DNA from: Butyrivibrio sp. VCD2006
GTDB taxonomy: Bacteria; Bacillota; Clostridia; Lachnospirales; Lachnospiraceae
Direction: 5' to 3'
Assembly: GCF_000423925.1 (NCBI RefSeq)
Contig: NZ_AUIX01000003.1
Span: 186,001 to 250,000, forward strand
Length of the DNA: 64,000 nucleotides
Numbering within the stretch: the first letter of the stretch is position 1; every line of letters begins with the position of its first letter. The notes beneath the pieces were generated by a model that searched no databases, was not told where the DNA came from, and saw only the letters and a list, made by a program, of their open reading frames with translations. Both the position numbers and the translations under genes were made by a program. Below are positions 1-8,051 of this stretch, one piece after another.

Positions 1-11
1 AAAATCCTCCC
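1..11 (-). promoter_or_regulatory. Shine-Dalgarno of a gene beyond the left edge
   Basis: Read on the minus strand the first 11 bases give GGGAGGATTTT, a strong ribosome binding site whose start codon would lie just outside the window. By flagellar operon order after fliE the gene would be fliF, but this is inference. Confidence 0.4.
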
Positions 12-33
12 AAAACTTCTAAACCTACAACAT

Positions 34-80
34 CCCCTCATTTGTCACCTTCGGTGACACCTTCCACCCAAGGGGAAGGC
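34..80 (-). repeat. Two-hairpin dispersed element, copy 1
   Basis: On the plus strand it begins CCCCTCAT, then hairpin GTCACC/GGTGAC, then hairpin CCTTCC...GGGGAAGG, ending GGC. It lies between the fliE stop and the next flagellar gene. Same orientation as all other copies. Confidence 0.85.
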
Positions 81-104
81 ATTATTATAATTACATAATC
101 TCTA

Positions 105-446
105 TCAAATCTGCATCTGCATAATCTCTTTATATGCTGAAAGCATACGATCTCTGACAGCAACTGTGTACTGCAGCGCTGTCTCTGCCTTCTGCAGAGC
201 AATAGCAAGATCGTGAGTATTATCCGTTTCGCCCAGAGACCATTTGATCTCCTCATTCTCGGCATCTGACAGGTATGCATTTGTCGTATTTACATTCTCT
301 ACAGCCCTTTTGAAAATATTGGAAAAGGAGCCATCATTACCAAACCTGTCCCCAAGTGGATTGGTAACCTTGGAATTAACCTTCTCTGCATTTCTGATTG
401 CAGTTGAATGAACATTTCTTATCTGACTGATATCAATATCTGCCAT
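105..446 (-). CDS. fliE: Flagellar hook-basal body protein FliE
   Basis: FliE joins the MS ring (FliF) to the proximal rod of the flagellar basal body. The 113-residue length is normal. The C-terminal helix, with motif QYTVAVRDRMLSAYKEIMQM at about residues 91-110, matches the family's conserved end (typically ...YKEIMRMQV). The start is supported by GGAGG seven bases before the ATG. It is the third gene of flgB-flgC-fliE, 20 bases after flgC, and the operon continues beyond the left edge. No membrane segment is visible, as expected for a rod adaptor exported by the flagellar type III system. Confidence 0.95.
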   Translation of the reverse strand: MADIDISQIRNVHSTAIRNAEKVNSKVTNPLGDRFGNDGSFSNIFKRAVENVNTTNAYLSDAENEEIKWSLGETDNTHDLAIALQKAETALQYTVAVRDRMLSAYKEIMQMQI

Positions 447-466
447 TTATGCCTCCAAAATGAAGT

Positions 467-925
467 TTAGCCCTGAGCTATTGAAAGCCCCTGTGACATT
501 AGGTTCTTGCTTGAATTAAACGCAGTAGCATTGGCCTCGTAGCCACGCTGCGCATCTATCAGGTTTGTCATCTCTGTTACTATATCAACATTGGGATAAG
601 TAACATATCCAAACTCATCCGCATCAGGATGTGACGGATCATATACCATCTTGTAATCTGTCCAGGTATCATCCCTTATGGAGGATACTTTTACACCTCT
701 TCCACTGTAGTGATCCAATCTCTCATTGAGAATTTTGGAAAATGGCGTCTGCATACCCTTCTCCGAAAAGGTAACAACCTTTCTCGTATATACATCACCA
801 GTCGCATCTCTGGTGGTATTTGCATTAGCAATATTCTGGGAAATAATGTCCATGCGGAAGCGCTCCGCTGTCATTCCCGAAGAGTTAATATTGAAGGAAT
901 CAAATAAATTACCAGTACTTATCAT
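467..925 (-). CDS. flgC: Flagellar basal-body rod protein FlgC
   Basis: FlgC is a proximal rod subunit. The N-terminus carries the flagellar rod signature (MDIISQNIANANTT at about residues 25-38). The C-terminus carries the rod/hook tail motif (EMTNLIDAQRGYEANATAFN at about 117-136), which forms the coiled-coil D0 domain with the N-terminal helix. The length of 152 residues is typical. AAGGAG precedes the ATG. It follows flgB by only 10 bases, so the two are co-transcribed and probably coupled. It is exported by the flagellar type III system without a cleaved signal peptide. Confidence 0.95.
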   Translation of the reverse strand: MISTGNLFDSFNINSSGMTAERFRMDIISQNIANANTTRDATGDVYTRKVVTFSEKGMQTPFSKILNERLDHYSGRGVKVSSIRDDTWTDYKMVYDPSHPDADEFGYVTYPNVDIVTEMTNLIDAQRGYEANATAFNSSKNLMSQGLSIAQG

Positions 926-935
926 AGATTACTCC

Positions 936-1331
936 TTACTGCCCTCTCATGGCTGTCTGCAGATTGGAAAACTCTGACTTTATTCCAAGCATTACACCCT
1001 GATACTTAAGCTGGTTAGCTGCAAGAGTTACATTCTCGGTATCAATATCTACGTTATTGCCGTCCATTCTGTATGAAAAATTAGAATAGTCAGTATATGG
1101 TCTAGGCTTCAGTCTGTTGATCTTAAGTCCTGAAACCTTGGCATCCATGGTCTTGTACCTGGAATTGCCCAAAGCACGCTCAAGTTCCCTCTCAAATGCC
1201 ACGTCCTGTCTCTTGTAATTAGGAGTATTTACATTTGCAATGTTATTAGATAAAACCTCATTCCTGATCCAGGAAGCATCTGCGGTTTTATCAAGTACAT
1301 TAATGTAATCAAACGCGTTACTATTGATCAT
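936..1331 (-). CDS. flgB: Flagellar basal-body rod protein FlgB
   Basis: FlgB is the rod protein nearest the MS ring. The motif LSNNIANVNTPNYKRQDVAF (about residues 23-42) is the rod-family signature. I choose the ATG at 1331 because GGAGGGGAGA lies directly in front of it; an upstream in-frame ATG six codons earlier has no such site. This gives 131 residues, normal for the family. First gene of the visible flgB-flgC-fliE operon and downstream of codY. CodY control of motility genes is known in several Firmicutes, but I saw no convincing CodY box here. Confidence 0.95.
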   Translation of the reverse strand: MINSNAFDYINVLDKTADASWIRNEVLSNNIANVNTPNYKRQDVAFERELERALGNSRYKTMDAKVSGLKINRLKPRPYTDYSNFSYRMDGNNVDIDTENVTLAANQLKYQGVMLGIKSEFSNLQTAMRGQ

Positions 1332-1427
1332 ATTCTCCCCTCCGAACATAGTGAAGGCAGGTTAACCTTTTAACCCTTATTTACATATTAAGATGATTTT
1401 AATCAAATTACAAGCAATTTGCCAAAA

Positions 1428-1457
1428 ATTATACTTGATATTGTGCTTTTCATTTCA
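1428..1457 (-). promoter_or_regulatory. Candidate promoter of flgB operon
   Basis: On the minus strand TATAAT (1428-1433) is preceded by a weak -35 TGAAAT (1452-1457) at 18 bases. This would give a leader of about 90 bases before flgB. I saw no clear sigma-28 or sigma-54 element in this gap. Confidence 0.35.
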
Positions 1458-1492
1458 GTCAAACACAAGAATTAGTTTTTGTATTAATGCAT

Positions 1493-1522
1493 AAGGGATT
1501 TATCCATTAAGATAAATCCCTT
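1493..1522. terminator. Perfect 12-bp inverted repeat after codY
   Basis: Arms AAGGGATTTATC and GATAAATCCCTT with a six-base loop lie about 50 bases past the codY stop. There is no long T-run on either side, so it is an imperfect intrinsic terminator or an RNA 3'-end stabiliser between codY and flgB. Confidence 0.5.
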
Positions 1523-1572
1523 CATCATCGTCCATCCTGCAAATAATATTTCGGATTAGCCATTATGTCTCA

Positions 1573-2352
1573 TTACATCTGAGCTTTAAGTTTTTTAATT
1601 TCATCAAATACGACATCATTTAAAACTTTAATATATGTGCCCTTCATTCCGGATGATCTGGATTCGATGACACCCGCACTCTCAAATTTTCTGAGAGCAT
1701 TCACGATTACGCTTCTGGTAATGCCAACTCTGTCTGCAATCTTACTTGCCACCAGAACACCCTCCATACCATTGAGCTCATCAAAGATATGAATGATTGC
1801 TTCCATCTCAGAGAATGACAATGTGCTGATGGCAGACTTAACAACCGCAAGCTTTCTGCTCTCCTCAGCGTTTTCCTCATTGACTGCTCTAAGCATCTCC
1901 AGTCCTACCACAGTAGTTCCGTATTCGCAAAGAATTATATCGTCAATATCATAGGGTTCATTGCACTTATACAAAAAGAGTGTTCCCAGTCTCTCACCCG
2001 CAATCTCAATCGGAGTTATGATAGCCTGGTATTTTCTCATATCGACATCTTCAAAGCCAAGTGTTTCCAGATTGACATTTTCTTTTGTTGATAAAACAGT
2101 AAGGAGTCTTTCATTGAGCATGGGATCTATAAAGCTTCCCACATCATCCACGAGCATTTCACCAAGGGAATCAACAGCTGAAGTTTCGCCTATTCCAAGT
2201 ACCTTCCCTTTTCGGCTGATTACCAGCATGTTGGAATTTAGAATATCACAAAGAACTGTACAAATATCATTAAAAACCACCTTGCCGGAATTACTGTTGT
2301 GTAGAAGTTTCCCGATTTTTCTGGTTTTATCCAAAAGCTGTACGCTACTCAT
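1573..2352 (-). CDS. codY: GTP-sensing global transcriptional repressor CodY
   Basis: CodY senses branched-chain amino acids and GTP and represses nutrient-acquisition, amino-acid synthesis and adaptive genes. The 259-residue protein has the N-terminal GAF-like sensing domain (about 1-155) and a C-terminal winged helix. The DNA-recognition stretch at about residues 203-222 contains the near-invariant ASKIADRVGITRSVIVNALR. AGGAGA precedes the ATG. It has its own promoter (2416-2444) and lies after the topA terminator and before flgB. Family assignment is very secure. Confidence 0.97.
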   Translation of the reverse strand: MSSVQLLDKTRKIGKLLHNSNSGKVVFNDICTVLCDILNSNMLVISRKGKVLGIGETSAVDSLGEMLVDDVGSFIDPMLNERLLTVLSTKENVNLETLGFEDVDMRKYQAIITPIEIAGERLGTLFLYKCNEPYDIDDIILCEYGTTVVGLEMLRAVNEENAEESRKLAVVKSAISTLSFSEMEAIIHIFDELNGMEGVLVASKIADRVGITRSVIVNALRKFESAGVIESRSSGMKGTYIKVLNDVVFDEIKKLKAQM

Positions 2353-2415
2353 TAAAAAGTCTCCTTTTATCTGAAAATGCCCATAAGTTTACATAAATCT
2401 ACTACAACTAACGTG

Positions 2416-2444
2416 ATTGTAACACAAAATATACTTTACATCAA
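2416..2444 (-). promoter_or_regulatory. codY promoter (sigma-A type)
   Basis: TTGATG (2439-2444), 17-base spacer and TACAAT (2416-2421) on the minus strand. The predicted start is near 2409, about 57 bases before codY. Confidence 0.7.
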
Positions 2445-2497
2445 AGTGATTTGTGTATATTTTTATTAAAATTTAATGAATATTATCTACAAATCAA

Positions 2498-2541
2498 AAT
2501 AAAGATAAAAATAGCGCAGACATATACAATATATCTGCGCT
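2498..2541 (-). terminator. topA intrinsic terminator
   Basis: AGCGCAGA (2513-2520) pairs with TCTGCGCT (2534-2541) with further AT pairing inside, followed on the minus strand by ATTTTTATCTTT. It lies 59 bases after the topA stop, beyond the dispersed element. Confidence 0.8.
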
Positions 2542-2545
2542 TAAT

Positions 2546-2590
2546 CCCTCATCCGGCACTTCGTGCCACCTTCCTCCAGTGGAGGAAGGC
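2546..2590 (-). repeat. Two-hairpin dispersed element, copy 2
   Basis: CCCTCATCC, hairpin GGCAC/GTGCC, then hairpin CCTTCCTCC/GGAGGAAGG. It sits 9 bases after the topA stop and before the topA terminator. Confidence 0.9.
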
Positions 2591-2599
2591 TTTAGGGTA

Positions 2600-4690
2600 T
2601 TATTCATCATCCTTATTGCGGTCGATTATGTTGCCACACTCAGGGTCGTTACATACAAGCTTGTTGTTCTTGATGAGCATGAGTCCCCCACATCTGGGAC
2701 AAGTCTTCTTAGATGGCTTCTGCCATACCATAAAGTCGCAATCCGGGTTGTCTACACATCCGTAATATAGACGTCCCTTCTTCGTTCTCTTAAGAACAAT
2801 ATCCTTGCCACACTTAGGACAGGACACTCCGGTCTTCTCATAGTAAGGCTTTGTATTTCTGCACTCCGGGAAACCGGGACATGCAAGGAATTTACCATGA
2901 GGTCCATATTTGATAACCATGTTGCGTCCACAGTTTTCGCACACAACATCTGTTGCTTCATCCTGGATCTCAACCTTCTCTATTTCCTTCTGAGCCTTCT
3001 CTACTGCATCCGCAAGATCAGGATAGAAGTTCTCAACAATTGTCTTCCACTTAACATCACCTTCGGCAACGCCATCAAGCAGTGTCTCCATATTGGAAGT
3101 GAAGCTTACATCAACGATCTGAGGAAATGCCTCATTCATCATCTTGTTTACAGCCTCGCCAAGCTCTGTGACGTAAAGGTTTTTGTTTTCCTTGGTAATA
3201 TAATGTCTTGCAAGAATTGTTGTGATCGTAGGCGCATAGGTTGAAGGTCTTCCAATGCCAAGTGCCTCAAGATCATGAACAAGTGAAGCCTCTGTATAGT
3301 GAGGAGCAGGCTGTGTGAAATGCTGCTTCTCTTCAAAGTCCTGAAGTTCAAGCTCTGATTTCTCATCAATTCTCTTAGCAAGAGTATTCTTCTCTATCTG
3401 ATCATCTTCATCAGTATAAACATTCATGAAGCCGTCAAAAACAGTTCTGGAAGCAGCTACTGTAAAGCGATGTTCACCGGCATCAATTTTAACTGATGTT
3501 GTCTCATATCTTGCAGCAGCCATTCTGCTGGCCATAAATCTTCTCCAGATAAGCTGATACAGACGGAACTGATCGCGGCTGAGGAACTCCTTAACAGCCA
3601 CAGGTGTGTTATTTACATCTGTAGGTCTGATAGCTTCGTGAGCATCCTGGATCTTAGCTCCCGCCTTAGCTCCCTGAACCTTCTCTGCGAGGTATTCATC
3701 GCCAAAAGCATTTGAAATATAATTAGCTGCAGAAGCCTGGGCTTCATCGGAAATTCTTGTTGAATCCGTACGAAGATATGTGATAAGACCTACTGTACCG
3801 GCCTTGCCCATATCGATTCCTTCATACAGCTGCTGCGCTGTGCGCATTGTCTTCTGAGTCGAGAAGTTAAGTGCTTTTGAAGCCTCCTGCTGAAGAGTTG
3901 ATGTTGTAAAAGGAAGCGGTGCCTTCTTCGTGCGCTCACCCTTCTTAATCTCGGATATCTTAAACTTCTTACCCTTTAAATCCTTTAAAATTTCATCAAG
4001 TTCTGCCTTGGATGAAATATCTACCTTTTTGCCATCCTTACCATAATAATGTGCAACAATCGGTTTCTTCTCACCCTTAACCTTAAGATTTACATCAAGG
4101 GTCCAGTATTCCTGCGGGATAAATGAATTGATTTCATCCTCTCTGTCGCAGATGATTCTAAGAGCCACTGACTGAACTCGTCCTGCTGAAAGGCCTCTCT
4201 TAATTTTCTCCCACAAAAGAGGTGAAATCTGATATCCCACCATTCTATCAAGTACTCGTCTAGCCTGCTGAGCATCAACGAGATTCATATCTATATCTCT
4301 GGGGTGCTTCATAGCCTCTTTAACTGCCGACTGTGTTATCTCATTAAATGTCACCCTTGAAAAACGATCCTTTTCATTCTCAAGCTTAAGTGCAGTCATC
4401 AAATGCCAGGAAATAGCTTCACCCTCACGGTCAGGGTCAGTTGCGAGATAAATATGATCAGCATTTTTAGCAGCCTTACGAAGTGCTGCAAGAACATCGC
4501 CTTTTCCCCTAATAGTAATATATTTAGGCTCAAAGTCATGATCTACGTCTATTCCCATCTGACTTCTGGGAAGATCACGAACATGTCCGTTGCTTGCCAC
4601 AACCTCATAACTTGATCCTAAAAATTTCTTTATTGCTTTCACCTTTGTAGGTGACTCTACAATTAGTAAGTTCTTTTTCTTCGTTGCCAT
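2600..4690 (-). CDS. topA: DNA topoisomerase I
   Basis: Type IA topoisomerase that relaxes negative supercoils. The N-terminal Toprim domain starts LLIVESPTKVKAIKKFLG (residues 8-25) and has the acidic metal site DPDREGEAISWHL (about 85-97). The catalytic tyrosine is Tyr305 in LITYLRTDSTR. The C-terminal third carries three four-cysteine zinc modules (starting CENCGRNM, CPKCGKDI and CPRCGGLM) that bind single-stranded DNA. The length of 696 residues is normal. AGAGGGG lies before the ATG. A TTGCAA/TATATT promoter is upstream and a strong terminator downstream, so it is probably transcribed alone. Confidence 0.98.
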   Translation of the reverse strand: MATKKKNLLIVESPTKVKAIKKFLGSSYEVVASNGHVRDLPRSQMGIDVDHDFEPKYITIRGKGDVLAALRKAAKNADHIYLATDPDREGEAISWHLMTALKLENEKDRFSRVTFNEITQSAVKEAMKHPRDIDMNLVDAQQARRVLDRMVGYQISPLLWEKIKRGLSAGRVQSVALRIICDREDEINSFIPQEYWTLDVNLKVKGEKKPIVAHYYGKDGKKVDISSKAELDEILKDLKGKKFKISEIKKGERTKKAPLPFTTSTLQQEASKALNFSTQKTMRTAQQLYEGIDMGKAGTVGLITYLRTDSTRISDEAQASAANYISNAFGDEYLAEKVQGAKAGAKIQDAHEAIRPTDVNNTPVAVKEFLSRDQFRLYQLIWRRFMASRMAAARYETTSVKIDAGEHRFTVAASRTVFDGFMNVYTDEDDQIEKNTLAKRIDEKSELELQDFEEKQHFTQPAPHYTEASLVHDLEALGIGRPSTYAPTITTILARHYITKENKNLYVTELGEAVNKMMNEAFPQIVDVSFTSNMETLLDGVAEGDVKWKTIVENFYPDLADAVEKAQKEIEKVEIQDEATDVVCENCGRNMVIKYGPHGKFLACPGFPECRNTKPYYEKTGVSCPKCGKDIVLKRTKKGRLYYGCVDNPDCDFMVWQKPSKKTCPRCGGLMLIKNNKLVCNDPECGNIIDRNKDDE

Positions 4691-4748
4691 TAAACGCCCC
4701 TCTTATAGTAAATAGTAGAAACTCGTCTAGAAGCTTCCATAGTTTCGT

Positions 4749-4777
4749 AATATACACTAAATTTTTTTGCTTTGCAA
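4749..4777 (-). promoter_or_regulatory. topA promoter (sigma-A type)
   Basis: TTGCAA (4772-4777), 17-base spacer, TATATT (4749-4754) on the minus strand. It lies downstream of the small RNA terminator, so topA need not depend on read-through. Confidence 0.6.
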
Positions 4778-4833
4778 CTGAAAATTTTATAACTTGTATG
4801 CATACATTGGAAAGATTCATTATATTTTTGCAC

Positions 4834-4868
4834 AATAAAATGGGCACCGACCACAACGATCGATGCCC
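4834..4868 (-). terminator. Terminator of the candidate small RNA
   Basis: GGGCAtCGA and TCGgTGCCC (4842-4868) form a nine-position GC-rich stem with one mismatch, followed on the minus strand by ATTTTATT. Confidence 0.75.
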
Positions 4869-5169
4869 TCTAGTTCTGAATTTCCAATGGACTTTGTCTC
4901 CTTTTCGTAATATTTTATTTCCACGAATCCTTTAGCAAAAATCATGCTGCGCATCATGATCTTCTTGTGACCACCGGCATCCTCGTTACTCGCCGTTCAT
5001 GCAGTCAACCGATTCGTTAAAAAGATAGGAATAGACCGATCGAATTGGTGAAGCACACGCCGCCGCATCTCACGTCTATTCAAAAACAGATAAATCTGTT
5101 TGTTTATTCTCCGGTAAAGCACTCGCTACCATCGCTTCTACTTTAGTATTTATCTGCTCTCTTGTTGGT
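4834..5169 (-). ncRNA. Candidate structured non-coding RNA, family not recognised
   Basis: A complete transcription unit without a convincing gene: consensus promoter, about 335 nt, intrinsic terminator. The minus strand folds locally. GAATAGAC pairs with GTCTATTC (within about 5027-5079), enclosing GTGA/TCAC. ACGAATC pairs with GATTCGT (within about 4923-5019), enclosing GCAT/ATGC and ATCATG/CATGAT. AACAGAT pairs with ATCTGTT, and GGTAGC with GCTTTACC, near the 5' end. I found no tmRNA ends or T-arm, no RNase P core, no SRP tetraloop motif and no T-box. Short open stretches exist in two frames but are broken by stops and lack ribosome binding sites. A decayed gene cannot be excluded. Confidence 0.6.
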
Positions 5170-5175
5170 AAATTG

Positions 5176-5204
5176 ATAATATCAATATTGTACGAAAATG
5201 TCAA
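5176..5204 (-). promoter_or_regulatory. Consensus promoter of the candidate small RNA
   Basis: TTGACA (5199-5204), exactly 17 bases, then TATTAT (5176-5181) on the minus strand. One of the best promoters in the window. Predicted start near 5169. Confidence 0.75.
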
Positions 5205-5393
5205 TACATTTTGCTTATATTTTTGTATTTATTTGAAAATAATTATTTTCTTTTAAATTTGTCACTATTTTCAGACTAATATACTTAATTTGATATTATT
5301 TTTGCTTCAATTTAATTTTAATTTGAAAATCTTACTCTTTTTACTAACATTTTGTGTTTGTCATCTTTTAGATACTATATATTGTAGTTAATT

Positions 5394-5428
5394 ATTGTCA
5401 CCCTCTATCAATAATTGTAGTTGACAAT
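5394..5428 (+). promoter_or_regulatory. BirA-type operator upstream of bioY
   Basis: Half-sites ATTGTCACC (5394-5402) and GTTGACAAT (5420-5428) are inverted copies with one mismatch, separated by 17 bases. This is the layout of biotin-repressor operators in Firmicutes. The right half-site covers the bioY -35, so binding of biotinylated BirA would block the promoter. Confidence 0.7.
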
Positions 5429-5449
5429 ATAGACAATTTATTCTATTCT
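5421..5449 (+). promoter_or_regulatory. bioY-birA promoter (sigma-A type)
   Basis: TTGACA (5421-5426), 17 bases, TATTCT (5444-5449). Predicted start near 5456, leaving a leader of about 107 bases before bioY. Confidence 0.7.
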
Positions 5450-5562
5450 CTCATTGTTACACTTATTTTTATCGATATAAGGTGACATTTTTGACATCAA
5501 AAAGAAACTGCAAGCGCTATTCTACACAGTTTCAAATTACAGGAAGAAAGAAGGATTACATC

Positions 5563-6180
5563 ATGAACGAACAACAGGCTAACGTAAGCGCAAAAGAAAT
5601 CGCAAAGAGATCAGACAAGGCACTAAAAGACTTCTGTTTCATCGGAGTATTCACTGCAATCATCTGCGTATTATCACAGATTTCCATTCCTATGCCCGCA
5701 GGTGTTCCAATGACTCTGCAAACACTCATTATTCCGATAGCCGGAATAATCCTTGACAAAAAGCGAGGTACTTACGCAACTCTTTTATATCTTTTAATCG
5801 GTGCCGTAGGACTTCCGGTCTTTTCAGGATTTTCAGGAGGTATCGGCAAACTCTTTGGTATAACCGGTGGATTTCTTATTTCATTCCCAATCCTTTCCTT
5901 TACAGCAGGACTCGGTGATGAACTTGGCATTCGTTTCTCAAAAAAGAATGGTTCCTCCATCAAACCAATTTACTTTACTATCTTGGTGCTTTGTCTCCTG
6001 ATTGGTGCTACAATCAATTATGTATTTGGAACACTATGGTTTATGATCTTTTCAAAAAGCAGCTTTATCGCAGGCTTTACCGCTTGTGTACTTCCCTTTA
6101 TTCCTACCGCAGTACTCAAGATTGTATTGGTAGCGCTTCTGGCACCGCAGCTTAAGAAGAGATTATCAAGCGTACTTTGA
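5563..6180 (+). CDS. bioY: Biotin transporter BioY (ECF S component)
   Basis: Substrate-binding membrane subunit of the energy-coupling factor biotin importer, in the cytoplasmic membrane. It has about six hydrophobic segments. PAGVPMTLQTLIIPIAGIIL near the first helices and the glycine-rich PVFSGFSGGIGKLFGITGGF are BioY hallmarks. I choose the ATG at 5563 because GAAGGA lies just upstream. A GTG 27 codons earlier would also be in frame but has no ribosome binding site and adds a charged, unrelated N-terminus. The product is 205 residues. birA follows after 9 bases. No EcfA/EcfT genes are nearby, so the energising module is probably shared and encoded elsewhere. Controlled by the BirA operator upstream. 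Confidence 0.93.
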   Translation: MNEQQANVSAKEIAKRSDKALKDFCFIGVFTAIICVLSQISIPMPAGVPMTLQTLIIPIAGIILDKKRGTYATLLYLLIGAVGLPVFSGFSGGIGKLFGITGGFLISFPILSFTAGLGDELGIRFSKKNGSSIKPIYFTILVLCLLIGATINYVFGTLWFMIFSKSSFIAGFTACVLPFIPTAVLKIVLVALLAPQLKKRLSSVL

Positions 6181-6189
6181 GGATATAAA

Positions 6190-7161
6190 ATGACCGACAC
6201 TAAAACACTTGTACTTAATTATCTTGAAGAAAACTCCGGACGCTACTTCTCAGGAGAAACTTTAGCAAAGGAACTTCATATATCAAGGAACAGTGTTTGG
6301 AAAGCTATAGAATCCCTGCGTAGAGAAGGCTACCGCATTTCCGCTGCCCCTCGCAGGGGTTATTCTTTGTCCGCAAAAGCCGACAACATCACCGTTTCAG
6401 GCATCTCAAAAAATCTGTCACCCTATGTAAGCTCAGAACTTATCACAGTATATGATGAGTTGGAATCCACTAATAAAACCGCAAGAAGTATGGCTACCTT
6501 TGATGCTCCCCATGGGACTGTTATAATTGCAAAGCGCCAAACCGGTGGAACAGGCAGAAAGAAAAGACACTTCACCTCTCCGGAGGGCGGCATCTACATG
6601 AGTATAATCTTGCGACCGGAAAAGCTTGAAACAGATGGCTTTTCACTTATCACGCCCTTCGCAGGTGTCTGTGTCTGCAGAGCAATTGAAGAAAATACTT
6701 CAGTATTTCCCAAAATCAAATGGCTAAATGACCTTTATATTGAGGATAAAAAAGTATGTGGAATTCTGGCAGAGGCCGGTACAGATTTTGATACAGGAGA
6801 ACTCCAGTATATTGTTCTCGGAATCGGGATCAACTTTAATTCGGAATCAGAAGCTTTTCCTCCGGAGCTTAGAAAAACTGTCGGCAGTCTATTCCTTAAA
6901 GGCGAAGAATCTATTTCAAAGAATGAGCTTATTGCCGCCATATTAAATAATATTTTGAAGGGAAGCATTCCCGAAAATATAATTGATGAGTATAAATCCC
7001 GCATGAATATGCTTGGAAAGAGCATCCTGGTCATATCATCTGACAAGGAGTATGAAGCCGTTGCCCTTGATATTAATAAAAAAGGGAAGCTCATAGTTGA
7101 GCTTCCCGATAAATCAACTCGTGTTTTGTCTTCAGAAGATATCAGCATCAAGCTTACTTAG
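6190..7161 (+). CDS. birA: Bifunctional biotin-protein ligase / biotin operon repressor BirA
   Basis: Attaches biotin to carboxylase carrier proteins and represses biotin uptake genes. Of the 323 residues, about 1-60 form a winged helix (LAKELHISRNSVWKAIESLR), so this is the repressor-type form. The catalytic ligase domain has QTGGTGRKKRHF (about 117-128; the usual GRGR is GTGR here) and KWLNDLYIEDKKVCGILAEA (usual KWPND is KWLND). The small C-terminal SH3-like domain is present. GAGG precedes the ATG. Co-transcribed with bioY, which makes an autoregulated biotin uptake and sensing unit. Its end overlaps the convergent hslO end by 8 bases. Confidence 0.95.
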   Translation: MTDTKTLVLNYLEENSGRYFSGETLAKELHISRNSVWKAIESLRREGYRISAAPRRGYSLSAKADNITVSGISKNLSPYVSSELITVYDELESTNKTARSMATFDAPHGTVIIAKRQTGGTGRKKRHFTSPEGGIYMSIILRPEKLETDGFSLITPFAGVCVCRAIEENTSVFPKIKWLNDLYIEDKKVCGILAEAGTDFDTGELQYIVLGIGINFNSESEAFPPELRKTVGSLFLKGEESISKNELIAAILNNILKGSIPENIIDEYKSRMNMLGKSILVISSDKEYEAVALDINKKGKLIVELPDKSTRVLSSEDISIKLT

Positions 7162-8038
7162 CCCTTTGCATCATTTCTTTAAGATCTGCAGGAGTAAATG
7201 AATATGCCTTTCCGCAGAAATGGCATTTAATTTCTATATCCTTTTCATCTGCAGCCAGATTCTCAAGTTCCTTTTTTCCAAGAAGGACAAGAGCTCTCTC
7301 TACTCTATCCTTATCACAGCCGCAATGAAATTTCACAGGCTTGTTATCAGTAATCTCATAATCAAAACCTGCAAGCACCAAATCCAAAAGATCTTCAGGC
7401 GTTTTGCCTTCTCTCAGGATATCCGTAACAGTCTTCATTCCCTGAATGTTACCTTCAAGCTTGGAAATAACATCTTCGGATGCTCCCGGCATGAGCTGTA
7501 CAATGAATCCGCCCGCTTCCATGATTGAGAAATCTTTGTTTACAAGAACACCAAGTCCAACAGATGAAGGTATCTGTTCCGATTCAACAAAATAGCAGGT
7601 AAGGTCATCAGCAATCTCGCCTGACAAAAGCTGAATTGTACCCACATAGGGATCCTTAAGTCCAAGATCTCTTATAACAGTAAGTGTTCCGTTTCCTACA
7701 GCGCCACCTACATTAAGATGTCCTGCTTCGTTATTGGGAAGTGCTACCGCATTGTTTTTAACATAGCCCTTGACCTCACCCTTATTATTGACAGTTGCGA
7801 GAAGTCCACCGATAGGGCCATCGCCATCTACTGTTACAGTAAGAGCGTCCTTTTCATTTTTAAGCATATCGCCCATCATAAGCGCACCGCTCATAAGTCG
7901 TCCGAGAGCAGCGCTACAGATAGGACTTAAATCATGTATTTTTCTGGCTTCTTCCACCAGATTTCTTGTCGTGATGGCAAAGGCACGAATCTGCGCATCT
8001 GCAGCTGTGGCCCTTACCATGTAATCTTTATAGTCCAT
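7154..8038 (-). CDS. hslO: Redox-regulated holdase chaperone Hsp33
   Basis: Cytoplasmic chaperone activated by oxidation and unfolding of a zinc-bound four-cysteine switch. The C-terminus has the switch motif as CGC in FHCGCDKDRV and CHFC in IKCHFCGKAY. The 294-residue length is normal when starting at MDYKDYMVRATAA. I choose 8038 because CAGGAGA precedes it; an in-frame ATG 12 codons upstream would lie inside the dispersed repeat. Convergent overlap with birA is 8 bases. The region just upstream is unusual: pta stop, four 38-bp repeats, the two-hairpin element, then this gene's ribosome binding site. Confidence 0.95.
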   Translation of the reverse strand: MDYKDYMVRATAADAQIRAFAITTRNLVEEARKIHDLSPICSAALGRLMSGALMMGDMLKNEKDALTVTVDGDGPIGGLLATVNNKGEVKGYVKNNAVALPNNEAGHLNVGGAVGNGTLTVIRDLGLKDPYVGTIQLLSGEIADDLTCYFVESEQIPSSVGLGVLVNKDFSIMEAGGFIVQLMPGASEDVISKLEGNIQGMKTVTDILREGKTPEDLLDLVLAGFDYEITDNKPVKFHCGCDKDRVERALVLLGKKELENLAADEKDIEIKCHFCGKAYSFTPADLKEMMQRAK

Positions 8039-8051
8039 ACGTCTCCTGTTT

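Noticed and set aside
1350..1492. Sigma-28 or sigma-54 promoter for flgB
   Set aside because: No TAAA-N15-GCCGATAA or GG-N10-GC pattern was found; only a weak sigma-A-like candidate remains.
2353..2545. CodY box in the codY or flgB leaders
   Set aside because: AT-rich stretches resemble AATTTTCWGAAAATT only at a few positions; not enough to call.
4836..5020. Small protein gene or selenoprotein with in-frame TGA inside the candidate RNA
   Set aside because: One frame reads for about 80 codons with a single TGA, but there is no ribosome binding site, no homology I recognise, and the stretch coincides with RNA stems.
4834..5169. tmRNA, RNase P RNA or SRP RNA
   Set aside because: No CCA end or T-arm sequence, no GAGGAAAGTC core, and no SRP GGTCAGG/GGAA apical motif were found on the minus strand.
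5461..5490. Second BirA operator or GTG start of bioY at 5482
   Set aside because: The GTTAC/GGTGAC similarity is weak. The longer reading has no ribosome binding site and an unlikely N-terminus; ATG 5563 is better.
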